Assembly (NCBI GenBank): GCA_964384025.1
Contig: CAYLJJ010000086.1
Coordinates: 1-30,117, forward strand
Direction of reading: 5' to 3'
Origin: CAYLJJ01 sp964384025
GTDB taxonomy: Bacteria; Myxococcota_A; Bradymonadia; UBA7976; UBA1532
Length of the DNA stretch: 30,117 bases
A program made the position numbers and the translations under genes. Under the pieces are notes generated by a model. It saw only the letters and a list, made by a program, of their open reading frames with translations. It did no database searches and had not been told where the DNA came from. The number at the start of each line of letters is the position of its first letter. The first letter of the stretch is position 1. Shown here in pieces: positions 17,549 to 24,981 of the stretch.

Positions 17549-19345
17549 ATGATCCTCGCTGTTGCTGGTCATGTAGATCATGGAAAGACTCATCTGGTCC
17601 AGGCCCTAACACAGGTAGACTGTGATCGTCTCTCCGAAGAGAAGCGTCGAGGGATAAGCATCGAGCTGGGCTTCGCTCGTTGGGCGCTCTCTGAACCTGT
17701 CTCCATCATCGATCTCCCAGGCCATGAGCGTCTCTTGCGGACTATGCTTTTGGGAGCGGGGGCCGCTCAGGCGGTGCTCCTGGTGGTGGCAGCTCATCAA
17801 GGGGTGATGCCTCAAACTCGTGAACATCTGGCCGCGTGTCAACTCCTGGGTTTTCATCAGGGTGTCATCGCTATGAGCTTCTCCGATCGGGTGGAGGATC
17901 TAGAAGCTGCTGTAGCGAGAATTCGCAGGGATCTTCAAGGCAGCGCCTTGGCCAAAGCTCCAATTATCCCGGTTTGTGCTCCTCAGGGCTTCGGTCTAGA
18001 GGCCCTCAGCCAAGCGGTGGAAGCCCTGCCTCGACCTCAAGCCGCTTTACATCTGCCTCTCTGCCTTCCCATAGATCGCAGCTTTAGCCTCACAGGTCAG
18101 GGCAGCGTGGTCACTGGGAGCCTGATCCGAGGCCAGCTTCGGTTGGGGGAGCAGCTGCAAGTCAACATGGGTCCTTTGGCTCGCATCCGTGGCATTGAGA
18201 TCCATGGAGAGGCGGTTCAGGCCGCCCAGGCTGGACAGCGCGTGGCCCTTAACCTCAACCTCCCTCAAAAGGCTCTCCCCAGAGGCGCTGTATTAAGCAA
18301 CCCCGGCCAACTCCTAGAGGGTCGCCTCTTTGACGCTGAGCTGGAGCTGCTGCCCCAGGCCCGGCTTCCCCTTTACCGAGCCCGAGGGCTCAACCTCCAT
18401 CTGGCCGCGCGTCAAGCTTTGGTGGAGATCCGCGCCGATGAGCCTATTCCTCCTGGAGGTCGGGGTTTGGCTCGTCTGCGTTTGGATCGAGTCATCCCAC
18501 TCCCCGCTGGTGCTCGCTTTGTGCTCAGAGGACCTCGAGATCTTCACTGGGGCAGCGTCTTCGCAGGGGGACGCCTCCTGGACAGCCAGCCCCCTCGACG
18601 ACGGCGAGCTGAGCAGCGTCGTCGTCTCTTAGACCCTGAGGAGGGAGCGGCGCTGCTGATCGAGGAGAGCAGGCGCAGGGGGCTGCGACCTGAGGAGGTC
18701 AGTCCTCGTCTGCTTCTGCCCTCTGAGCCTCCCGGCCCTCCCCGCTTTGCTCCCAAACTCCTAGAGAGAGAGCGAGTTCAGCTGATCGCCCAGGTTCAAA
18801 ACCACCATCGGGAGAACTCAGCAGCGCCTGGGCTGCCCTATACCCCCCCCGACCTCCTGGCTCGATATGCTGAGCGTGAAGCTCGGGAGCGAGGAGAGCT
18901 GCTCAGAGCGGGGCCTGCTCTACGACAGCCTGAGCACAGCCCTCGATTGGATCGTAGGGGGAAACGCTTGGCCCATAAACTGATCAAGGTTCTGAGTCGA
19001 GTGGGGCTTGAGGGGATCTCTCAGGGAGAGCTGGAGAAACGCTTCCCAGTCCAGCCCCAGACGCTGCGCTTGATCCTCAGCCATCTGGCTGCGCAAGAGC
19101 GCGTGGTCCTCAGTCAAGGTCGCTGCTTTCCTGGACGGGAAGCCCTGGCCTTCAGAGCCAGTGTCCAAAGGCAACTACAGATCTCCAGCCTGGGTCTGGG
19201 GGAGATCTGCCGCCTGACAAAGATCAGCCGTAGGCAGGCCCTCCCCCTCCTCGCTTGGCTGGACAGCAGCGGGATCACTCAACGACAGGGAGCTTTGCGA
19301 ATCTCAGGGCTGATCTCAGCCCCTGCCTCCAAACACCTCACATAA
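17549..19345 (+). CDS. selB: Selenocysteine-specific elongation factor SelB
   Basis: The product has 598 residues, comparable to E. coli SelB (614). SelB carries Sec-tRNA to UGA codons marked by a SECIS hairpin. The G domain shows GHVDHGKT (7-14), EEKRRGISIELGFARW (switch I) and DLPGHERLL (G3). The C-terminal third is helical with winged-helix-like repeats ending in ISRRQALPLLAWLDSSGIT, the SECIS-binding arrangement. Two oddities: switch I has Ser where SelB normally has Thr, and the G4 motif expected as TKxD reads SFSD (AMSFSDRVED, aligning with ALTKADRVDE), so the guanine-contacting Lys is absent. The start at 17549 places the P-loop normally. It is 2 nt after the kinase gene. No selA, selC or SECIS is recognised in the window. 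Confidence 0.92.
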   Translation: MILAVAGHVDHGKTHLVQALTQVDCDRLSEEKRRGISIELGFARWALSEPVSIIDLPGHERLLRTMLLGAGAAQAVLLVVAAHQGVMPQTREHLAACQLLGFHQGVIAMSFSDRVEDLEAAVARIRRDLQGSALAKAPIIPVCAPQGFGLEALSQAVEALPRPQAALHLPLCLPIDRSFSLTGQGSVVTGSLIRGQLRLGEQLQVNMGPLARIRGIEIHGEAVQAAQAGQRVALNLNLPQKALPRGAVLSNPGQLLEGRLFDAELELLPQARLPLYRARGLNLHLAARQALVEIRADEPIPPGGRGLARLRLDRVIPLPAGARFVLRGPRDLHWGSVFAGGRLLDSQPPRRRRAEQRRRLLDPEEGAALLIEESRRRGLRPEEVSPRLLLPSEPPGPPRFAPKLLERERVQLIAQVQNHHRENSAAPGLPYTPPDLLARYAEREARERGELLRAGPALRQPEHSPRLDRRGKRLAHKLIKVLSRVGLEGISQGELEKRFPVQPQTLRLILSHLAAQERVVLSQGRCFPGREALAFRASVQRQLQISSLGLGEICRLTKISRRQALPLLAWLDSSGITQRQGALRISGLISAPASKHLT

Positions 19346-19376
19346 TGACGCAAGAGGCTCCTCTCATCGCCGCAGT

Positions 19377-20303
19377 TTAAAAGCGAGCCCTGAAGATCAA
19401 GCCTTGGGGGCTGGGGAGGAGCGCGGCCTCACCCTCTGAGAACTCCCAGATGAGCAGCCCCACGCCCGTCCCCAAAGAGACTCCACCTAGAGCAAACATC
19501 GAATAACTTAAACCTCTCCAGAGAGAGAAGTCATCAGAGAAGCCCTTTTGCTCCTCCCAGATGCTCTCCCTCTCCTGTTCGGAAGAGACCCTAAGTGTCT
19601 TTGAGCCTGAGCGCTCATAAGAGTCCTTTGCTTCCAGGGCTTGGGCGTAAAAAAAGCCTCCAGCACCAAAACTAAGGATCCCCAAGCCCAGGGTAGACCA
19701 ACCGGCGATCTCTCGTGTGGATAGCTTAGAATCTGAAAGTTGAGGAGGAGGAGGCTGCTCTTGAGCCTTAAAGATCAAAACCTCATGCTCTCCTTGTTTG
19801 ATCTCAACACGCTGGCTCCACTCCTCGCCTGCCAAGCTTCTGACTTTGATCTCCAAGGGTCCCGGCCCCAGACGCCAGTGAGCCTTGGGGCTGGAGGGTG
19901 CTGGCTGACCATTGAAATCAATCTGGGCGCCCTGGGGCAGCTCTTCGATGGTTAAAGCACCCTGACGGCTCTTCTTAAGCACCATCTCGATGAGGTGTAC
20001 ACGACGCCTGACCTCTTCAACATCACTCTCTTTGGGGAAACGCTTTAGGTAGCGCTTATAGTGCAGCACCGCACCCTCAGGCTCCTCCATCTCTTCATAA
20101 GCCCGTGCCAAGTTATAGAGAAGGACAGGGGCGTTGTCCAAATCGAAGGCTTGTGAGAAACGCTGAGAAGCCTCCCGAAAATGCCCTTCTTTAAAGAGCT
20201 TGACTCCCGTGTGATAAAGGCTCCGGGCTTTCTCTTTGGAGCTCTGTACAGGGGGAGCATAGAGAGAGTTGAGGGAGAGAGAGAGCAGTAAGAGCAGAGG
20301 CAT
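19377..20303 (-). CDS. TPR/PEGA-like envelope protein with two C-terminal membrane helices
   Basis: The product has 308 residues: signal peptide (about 1-15), TPR-like repeats (about 22-110, including LFKEGHFREASQRFSQAF), a PEGA-like beta domain (about 115-180, IEELPQGAQIDFNGQPAP), a proline-rich linker, and two hydrophobic segments (about 200-220, 265-286) separated by a charged loop. The C-terminal half parallels the protein at 11200-12219, for example GGFFYAQALEAKDS against GGYFGVQALEDRDE. The ATG at 20303 shares one base with the stop of the upstream gene (TGATG), indicating translational coupling; a TTG at 20306 is an alternative start. Function unknown. Confidence 0.85.
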   Translation of the reverse strand: MPLLLLLSLSLNSLYAPPVQSSKEKARSLYHTGVKLFKEGHFREASQRFSQAFDLDNAPVLLYNLARAYEEMEEPEGAVLHYKRYLKRFPKESDVEEVRRRVHLIEMVLKKSRQGALTIEELPQGAQIDFNGQPAPSSPKAHWRLGPGPLEIKVRSLAGEEWSQRVEIKQGEHEVLIFKAQEQPPPPQLSDSKLSTREIAGWSTLGLGILSFGAGGFFYAQALEAKDSYERSGSKTLRVSSEQERESIWEEQKGFSDDFSLWRGLSYSMFALGGVSLGTGVGLLIWEFSEGEAALLPSPQGLIFRARF

Positions 20304-21283
20304 CAACCGAGATCCTCTGCTTGTCCTTTGTTGCTGTCAAGCCGAGGTCTCAAATAGAGCCAAGCGGGGAGAGAGAAGAGAGCTGCGAAGAGCAGGGTCA
20401 GGAGCTGACCAAGCAGACCGCTCAGCACAGCGTCGTTCCAAGAGAGCCCTACCCAGAGAAAGGCTGTGGTCCAACCCGCCTCATGAGTGCCTACGCTGCC
20501 TACGCTGAGGACCGGGATCGCTCCCGCGATGGCCGAGCCGGTGACCCCGATGAGGATCTGAGCAGGGTGCAGTTGGAGATCCAACGACATCAAGACAAAG
20601 CCATAAAGCAGGAACTGCGCGCTCATCACCGCTACGCTGCCCAGGAGTAGGGCCAACTGCTGCTTGAAGTTGAGGGGCTCTGCGGCGGCCTCTTTAAGCT
20701 GCCTGATCAGGCGCTCCAAGAAAGTGATGGAGTTCAAACCCAGGCGGGCGACGAGAAACTCAAGAAGCTTTAAGCCCTGCTGAAAGCACCAACGGAAGCT
20801 GAGGAGGAGGAGGCTGGCGATGAGAGCTGCTGCTCCCAAGCCTCCCAGATCCTCTCCCTGCCCAAACCAGCTGAGCGCTCCAAAGCCTGCGAAGAGCAGC
20901 AACACCCAGATCTCCGTCAGGCGCACCAGGAGGAGAGAGAGGATACAGGAGGCGGGGGGTTCTCCTTCAGTGCGGTGAAGCAGGAGCGGCAGGGCCAGCT
21001 CTCCCAAACGTAAGGGAGTGATCCGAGTGAGGAAGTTCTGAACGGCGATGCTGGCCGTTACGCTCCCCAAGCTGCTCTCATGGCTCAGGAGCCAGAAGCG
21101 AACCCCACGAGCCCAGAGGACCCCAAGAGAGGCGATGAAGGCGGCCAGGAGCCAGAGCGGCTTGGTCCCCTGAAGTCTCTCTAGGGCCTCTTGAGGGTCG
21201 AGCTTCTGGAGGAAGAGAGTCAAGAGCCCCCCAGAGACCAGGAGGGCCAAGAAGATCTTGATGAGGCTCTTTTTTCTGATCAC
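20303..21283 (-). CDS. YbhN/UPF0104-type (lysylphosphatidylglycerol synthase TM-like, flippase-like) membrane protein
   Basis: The product has 326 residues with about eight hydrophobic helices, starting with one at 8-25. The conserved-looking segment LTRITPLRLGELALPLLL and the motif SVGSVGTHEAGWTTAFLWVG near the C-terminus match the YbhN/AglD/LPG-synthase membrane-domain family, some of whose members move lipids. It lacks the C-terminal aminoacyl-transfer domain of MprF. The start is GTG at 21283, preceded by GAAGGGAAG. It is translationally coupled to the TPR/PEGA gene downstream, suggesting a joint envelope role. The lipid substrate is unknown. Confidence 0.8.
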   Translation of the reverse strand: MIRKKSLIKIFLALLVSGGLLTLFLQKLDPQEALERLQGTKPLWLLAAFIASLGVLWARGVRFWLLSHESSLGSVTASIAVQNFLTRITPLRLGELALPLLLHRTEGEPPASCILSLLLVRLTEIWVLLLFAGFGALSWFGQGEDLGGLGAAALIASLLLLSFRWCFQQGLKLLEFLVARLGLNSITFLERLIRQLKEAAAEPLNFKQQLALLLGSVAVMSAQFLLYGFVLMSLDLQLHPAQILIGVTGSAIAGAIPVLSVGSVGTHEAGWTTAFLWVGLSWNDAVLSGLLGQLLTLLFAALFSLPAWLYLRPRLDSNKGQAEDLG

Positions 21284-21486
21284 CGCTTCCCTTCGATCCG
21301 GTTGTGGACAGATGTTTGATATCAGGGACCTCTTGAGTTTTCCTCTTTTTCCCCTTGCCCTCAGACCTCAACTCACCCAAACTTCAAAAACGCGAGGATC
21401 AGGTCTAGCTTATCGGTCGGCGCTGCGCCGCCCAGGAGTATTCCTCATCATCGAGCACAAGGAAGGCTGTTCCAGAATTCTACTTT

Positions 21487-21570
21487 CACCATGGGGGCAC
21501 CTAGTTGGTGACGGCCTGGAGCAACCTCGCCACTCGTGGTTCCGTGCACCAACTAGGTGCCCCCATGGTG
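21487..21570. repeat. 24-bp perfect inverted repeat with 36-nt spacer
   Basis: Left arm 21487-21510 and right arm 21547-21570 are perfect reverse complements. Pairing continues inward for four base pairs (21511-21514 with 21542-21545) after one bulged base. Each arm contains a CCATGG palindrome and a short CACC/GGTG hairpin of its own, so alternative folds exist. GAATTC hexamers lie outside both arms (21475-21480, 21573-21578). Confidence 0.92.
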
Positions 21571-21624
21571 GTGAATTCAGTGAGCCTTCCATGTCCCAGG
21601 TCTTGTAGTAGCAGAGACTCGCGT

Positions 21625-21660
21625 AGAGAGGCCGCCCAAGAGGCGGCTTCTTCTATTTTT
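21625..21660 (+). terminator. Intrinsic terminator oriented on the plus strand
   Basis: GCCGCC (21631-21636) and GGCGGC (21642-21647) form a GC-rich stem with a 5-nt loop, extended by GAG/TTC and AGA/TCT pairs, then ending in CTATTTTT. On the minus strand the stem is not followed by U residues, so it does not suit nagZ, which ends at 21666. Confidence 0.65.
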
Positions 21661-21665
21661 GAGTC

Positions 21666-22760
21666 CTACTTTCCATCCTTGAGGCGACGAGAGATACGCT
21701 GGTGCTCTCGGTTGCCGATCACCTCACGGGCGTGAACACGGTCGATGCTGCGCAGGACCCGAAAATGCCGCGCCTTGGTGCTGCGGATGCGAGTGTAGCC
21801 CCGCTCCCAAAAGTGCTTGGGGTAACGGCTGGACTCCGCTTCAGTCATCAGCGTCTCTAGAACCTCAACCTGCTTATCCAGGCTGTGACAGACCATAAAG
21901 AGGTCTACTCCCGCCTCCAAGCCCAGGAGTGTGGCCTCTGACATAGAGTAGTTTTGGGTGATCGCCTTCATCTCCAGGTCGTCGGTGACAAAGAGACCCT
22001 TAAAGCCCAAGTCCAGGCGCAGCACATCCTGGATCACCTTCCGGCTGAGGCTGGCAGGGTGCTTGGAATCCAGCTCTGAGTAGCGCACATGCGCGCCCAT
22101 CACCATCTCCATATGGGGGGACTCATGCATCAGCTTTGTATAGGGGATAAACTCCCGGCTCTTGAGGCGCTCTAGGCTCAGCTTGCAGGTGGGCAGAGTC
22201 TTGTGGCTGTCCTCTCGAGTGTCTCCATGTCCTGGAAAATGCTTCCCACAGGCGATGATGGAGTTGTCATGTAAGCCCCGCACGATGGCGCGAGAGAGGC
22301 TGGTCACCTTGGCGGGATCTGCAGAGATCGCACGACGTCCGATGATGGGGTTATCTGGGTGGGTGTTGATGTCCAGTACAGGGGCGAAGTTGAGGTTAAA
22401 ACCAGAGGCGGTCAGCTCTCGACCGATCACCGCGCCTACCTCATAAGCCACAGAAACAGAGCTGACTTTACCCATCTGAGCCATATCGGGGAAGATCGTA
22501 AAGGGCGCCGGGAGGCGATGTACCTGCCCTCCCTCCTGATCGATGCCGATAAAGGGAGGGGTCCCTTGACCGAGGGTCCAAAGATCCTCAGTTAGGCCCA
22601 TCACCTGCTCGATCTCCTGTAGGTTGCGGGAAAAGAGGATATAGCCTCCGATGCCCCACTCCTCATCCAAGCGAGCGATCTCTGGAGGGAGGCGGGTCCC
22701 CTCAAAACCCAGGATGATGCGCTGCCCAATACGGCGTTTTAAGTTACGGAGATCAGTCAT
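21666..22760 (-). CDS. nagZ: Beta-N-acetylhexosaminidase, NagZ type (GH3)
   Basis: The product has 364 residues and no signal peptide, so it is probably cytoplasmic, as expected for removing GlcNAc from imported anhydromuropeptides during peptidoglycan recycling. GH3 NagZ hallmarks are GIDQEGGQVHRL (72-83), NFAPVLDI (124-131), the catalytic loop KHFPGHGDT with His178 (173-181), and TDDLEM with the likely nucleophile Asp260. The protein runs somewhat longer than gamma-proteobacterial NagZ (about 340) through a basic C-terminal extension. It is divergent from the BKACE gene, with 129 bp between the starts. A secreted GH3 role is less likely without an export signal. Confidence 0.92.
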   Translation of the reverse strand: MTDLRNLKRRIGQRIILGFEGTRLPPEIARLDEEWGIGGYILFSRNLQEIEQVMGLTEDLWTLGQGTPPFIGIDQEGGQVHRLPAPFTIFPDMAQMGKVSSVSVAYEVGAVIGRELTASGFNLNFAPVLDINTHPDNPIIGRRAISADPAKVTSLSRAIVRGLHDNSIIACGKHFPGHGDTREDSHKTLPTCKLSLERLKSREFIPYTKLMHESPHMEMVMGAHVRYSELDSKHPASLSRKVIQDVLRLDLGFKGLFVTDDLEMKAITQNYSMSEATLLGLEAGVDLFMVCHSLDKQVEVLETLMTEAESSRYPKHFWERGYTRIRSTKARHFRVLRSIDRVHAREVIGNREHQRISRRLKDGK

Positions 22761-22889
22761 CGTTCTCTCACCAAAACTCAGAGGGCAAAGCTCTAACAGA
22801 AATTTTATTTTTCATCAATGTTTTTGCTGGTTTGCTCCTTGTCTTCCCTGCTACTTTACAGCCAAAATAGAGATGTAGAGAGGGGGAAG

Positions 22890-23717
22890 ATGACGAGAGC
22901 AGCCATCATCAGCGTTGCCATCACGGGCTCTGTACCTTGTAAGCGAGACAATCAAGCGGTGCCCATCTCGACCAATGAGCAGATCGAATCGACCCATGCG
23001 GCCTTTGAGGCAGGAGCCAGTCTGGTTCATCTTCATGTTCGCGATGAACAGGAGCGCCCCTCCTCTGATCCAGAGCGCTTTGAGCGAGTGATGAAGGGGA
23101 TCCGTGAGCACTGCCCAGGGATGATCATCCAATTCTCTACTGGGGGGCGTGGGCGAGATCACAGCGAGCGGGGCGCTGCTCTCGCGTTAAAGCCCGATAT
23201 GGCCTCTTTGGCGACAGGCTCAGTTAACTTCCCTAACTCCATCTATGAGAACAGCCCTCGGTTGGTGGACGCCCTCGCCAAAGAGATGTTGGAGCGTGAG
23301 ATCAAGCCAGAGATCGAGATCTTCGACGCGGCGATGCTCTATAATGCCCGAGATCTTCTAAAACGGGATCTGCTCAAGAGTCCTCCACATGTACAGTTCG
23401 TAATGGGCATCCGCAACGCCCTGCCTGCGCGGCGCAGCCTCTTGGAGTTCTTGGTCAAGGAGTACCACGAGATATTTGAAGAGGGGAGCTGGACCGCTGC
23501 TGGCCTTGGTCGCCACCAGCTGGAGCTGAATCACTGGGCCTTAGCCTTGGGTGGGCATCTGCGTACAGGTTTAGAAGACAACATCCGCTGGGATCGCAGC
23601 CGCTTGGCTGAGAGCAACGCCGAGTTGGTGGGTCGGGTAGCGGCGTTGACAGCCGACTACGACGCGCATCCCGCCAGCCCTGGGGAGGCTCGTAAACTCC
23701 TGAGCCTGCCGCTCTAG
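22890..23717 (+). CDS. Beta-keto acid cleavage enzyme (BKACE, DUF849 family)
   Basis: The product has 275 residues. BKACE enzymes are zinc-dependent TIM barrels that condense a beta-keto acid with acetyl-CoA, giving acetoacetate and a new CoA ester; the founding member Kce acts in lysine fermentation. Zinc ligands match: His47 and His49 in VHLHVRD and Glu229 in GLEDNIRW, at almost the same positions as in Kce (46, 48, 230). FSTGG (82-86) and DMASLATGSVNFP (103-115) also fit. The start at 22890 has AGAGGGGGAAG upstream; the frame begins earlier at 22818 but lacks family similarity there. The substrate is not predictable. Its TAG stop overlaps that of gshB on the other strand. Confidence 0.9.
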   Translation: MTRAAIISVAITGSVPCKRDNQAVPISTNEQIESTHAAFEAGASLVHLHVRDEQERPSSDPERFERVMKGIREHCPGMIIQFSTGGRGRDHSERGAALALKPDMASLATGSVNFPNSIYENSPRLVDALAKEMLEREIKPEIEIFDAAMLYNARDLLKRDLLKSPPHVQFVMGIRNALPARRSLLEFLVKEYHEIFEEGSWTAAGLGRHQLELNHWALALGGHLRTGLEDNIRWDRSRLAESNAELVGRVAALTADYDAHPASPGEARKLLSLPL

Positions 23718-24643
23718 ACCTGAGCCTCCACCCAGGCCACGAAGTCATCAGCGATATCGCGTCCACCCAGGGCTTTGATCTCACGAATCCCGGTGGGGCT
23801 GGTGACGTTGACCTCGGTAAGAAACTCTCCGATGACATCGATGCCTACGAAGCTGAGACCATCAGCCCTTAAACTGGGGGCCAGGGTGGCGCAGATCTCC
23901 AGATCACGGGGTGTCAAGAGGGAGCGCTCGACGCGTCCTCCTACATGGATGTTGCCTCGATTCTCCTCCTCACCTGGGACCCGTAAGATGGCCCCCAGGG
24001 GCTCGCCATCAAGGAGGATGATGCGCTTATCTCCCTCTCGCGCGGCGGGTAGATAGGCTTGAGCCATGATCCAGCGCAGCCCTCTCTCTCCCAACATCTC
24101 CAGGACACTGGGGGCGTTGCGATCTCCCGGTTTGAGGAGAAAGATCCCGTAGCCCCCGTGACCATCCAGAGGCTTGACGATCAAGGGCTCTTGCCGCGCC
24201 TCCAACCAACTCAAGATCGCTCCAGGAGATCGACTCACGCGAGTCTCAGGGATCAGCTCGGGGAAACGCAGCGCATAAAGCTTCTCATTGGCGCTGCGCA
24301 GCCCTGAGGGGCGGTTGAGGACCTGGGTGTGAGCGCAATCGAGGAGCTGAGTGGCGTGAAGGTAGTTGGGATCGACAGGGGGATCTTTGCGCATCCAGAT
24401 CGAGTGAAACTCTTTAAGGCTGCGTTGTGTTGGGGGTCCCAGGGCGAAGAAATCTTGAGGCCGCTCCCAGACCTGCACAGGTCGCAGCTCTGCCCAAGCT
24501 TGATCGGCGATGGTGTAGAGCTGCTCCTGCTCGCAGATATAGAGTTCATGCCCTCGGGCCTGAGCGGCCAGAAGGAGACCAAAGGTTGTGTCTCTCTCTG
24601 GCTGCACCTGAGAGATGGGATCCATGATCACCAGGACGCGCAT
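23714..24643 (-). CDS. gshB: Glutathione synthetase
   Basis: The product has 309 residues (E. coli GshB 316). It joins gamma-glutamylcysteine and glycine with ATP in the cytoplasm. Family features are the N-terminal MRVLVIMDPISQVQPERDTT, MRKDPPVD (84-91), an ATP-grasp segment VKPLDGHGGYGIF and the C-terminal EVNVTSPTGIREI. Start at 24643 gives the standard N-terminus. It is convergent with the BKACE gene, sharing a CTAG in which both stop codons lie, and divergent from the small zinc-finger operon. No gshA is in the window. Confidence 0.95.
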   Translation of the reverse strand: MRVLVIMDPISQVQPERDTTFGLLLAAQARGHELYICEQEQLYTIADQAWAELRPVQVWERPQDFFALGPPTQRSLKEFHSIWMRKDPPVDPNYLHATQLLDCAHTQVLNRPSGLRSANEKLYALRFPELIPETRVSRSPGAILSWLEARQEPLIVKPLDGHGGYGIFLLKPGDRNAPSVLEMLGERGLRWIMAQAYLPAAREGDKRIILLDGEPLGAILRVPGEEENRGNIHVGGRVERSLLTPRDLEICATLAPSLRADGLSFVGIDVIGEFLTEVNVTSPTGIREIKALGGRDIADDFVAWVEAQV

Positions 24644-24683
24644 TGAGGTTCCTTTTCTGTCTTTCAGTCAGAGGAGAGAGCCC

Positions 24684-24806
24684 ATGCTTAAGCCTCTGAG
24701 CCTGAGAGAAAAAGAGCGAGTGCTCAATTTTTCCTGGCGACCTCCTCAGGGCTCAGATACCACAGCCTTTGGAGGTGCGCATGATCTTCTCTTGGCTGTT
24801 TGGTAA
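24684..24806 (+). CDS. Possible 40-codon leader or small protein
   Basis: An ATG at 24684 follows a strong GAGGAGAGAG ribosome site and opens a 40-codon frame that ends inside the next gene (24781) in another frame. The product would start MLKPLSLREK. Overlap with the following start would permit translational coupling. There is no homology I recognise, so it may be chance. Confidence 0.3.
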   Translation: MLKPLSLREKERVLNFSWRPPQGSDTTAFGGAHDLLLAVW

Positions 24807-24978
24807 AAAAAAGAAGCCTGAAGGCTGCGATCACAACTGGAAATATCTCCCCAATGAGACCTGTCCCCAGTGTGGTGGAACCGGAAAGCAAAAGGCGACT
24901 GGTGGTCTAGGAAAGGAGGATTGTAGCCTCTGTAGTGGACATCGCATCTGCCTCCACTGCGGTAAACAGCGGGGTTAG
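24781..24978 (+). CDS. Small double zinc-knuckle protein
   Basis: The product has 65 residues. A short hydrophobic start (MIFSWLFG) and a KKKK cluster precede three CxxC pairs: CPQCGGTG, CSLCSG and CLHCG, resembling the DnaJ-type CxxCxGxG zinc-binding modules. GGAGG lies six bases before the ATG, making this start secure; a TTG at 24769 is in frame. The WGR gene begins 3 nt after its stop. Probably a metal-binding accessory or RNA/protein-binding miniprotein; function unknown. Confidence 0.75.
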   Translation: MIFSWLFGKKKKPEGCDHNWKYLPNETCPQCGGTGKQKATGGLGKEDCSLCSGHRICLHCGKQRG

Positions 24979-24981
24979 GAG

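Larger units (their letters stand above)
21284..21665. other. 382-bp intergenic region with long inverted repeat and plus-strand terminator
   Basis: No convincing protein gene is seen on either strand. The region holds a 24-bp perfect inverted repeat (21487-21570) flanked by two GAATTC sites, and a GC-rich intrinsic terminator (21625-21660) oriented for plus-strand transcription, although both neighbouring genes are on the minus strand. This combination could be a small structured RNA, a short mobile element, or a regulatory element for the minus-strand membrane gene. Confidence 0.55.

Noticed and set aside
21487..21570. Inverted repeat considered as an integron attC site
   Set aside because: The arms do not carry RYYYAAC/GTTRRRY core sites at their ends and no integrase gene is near.
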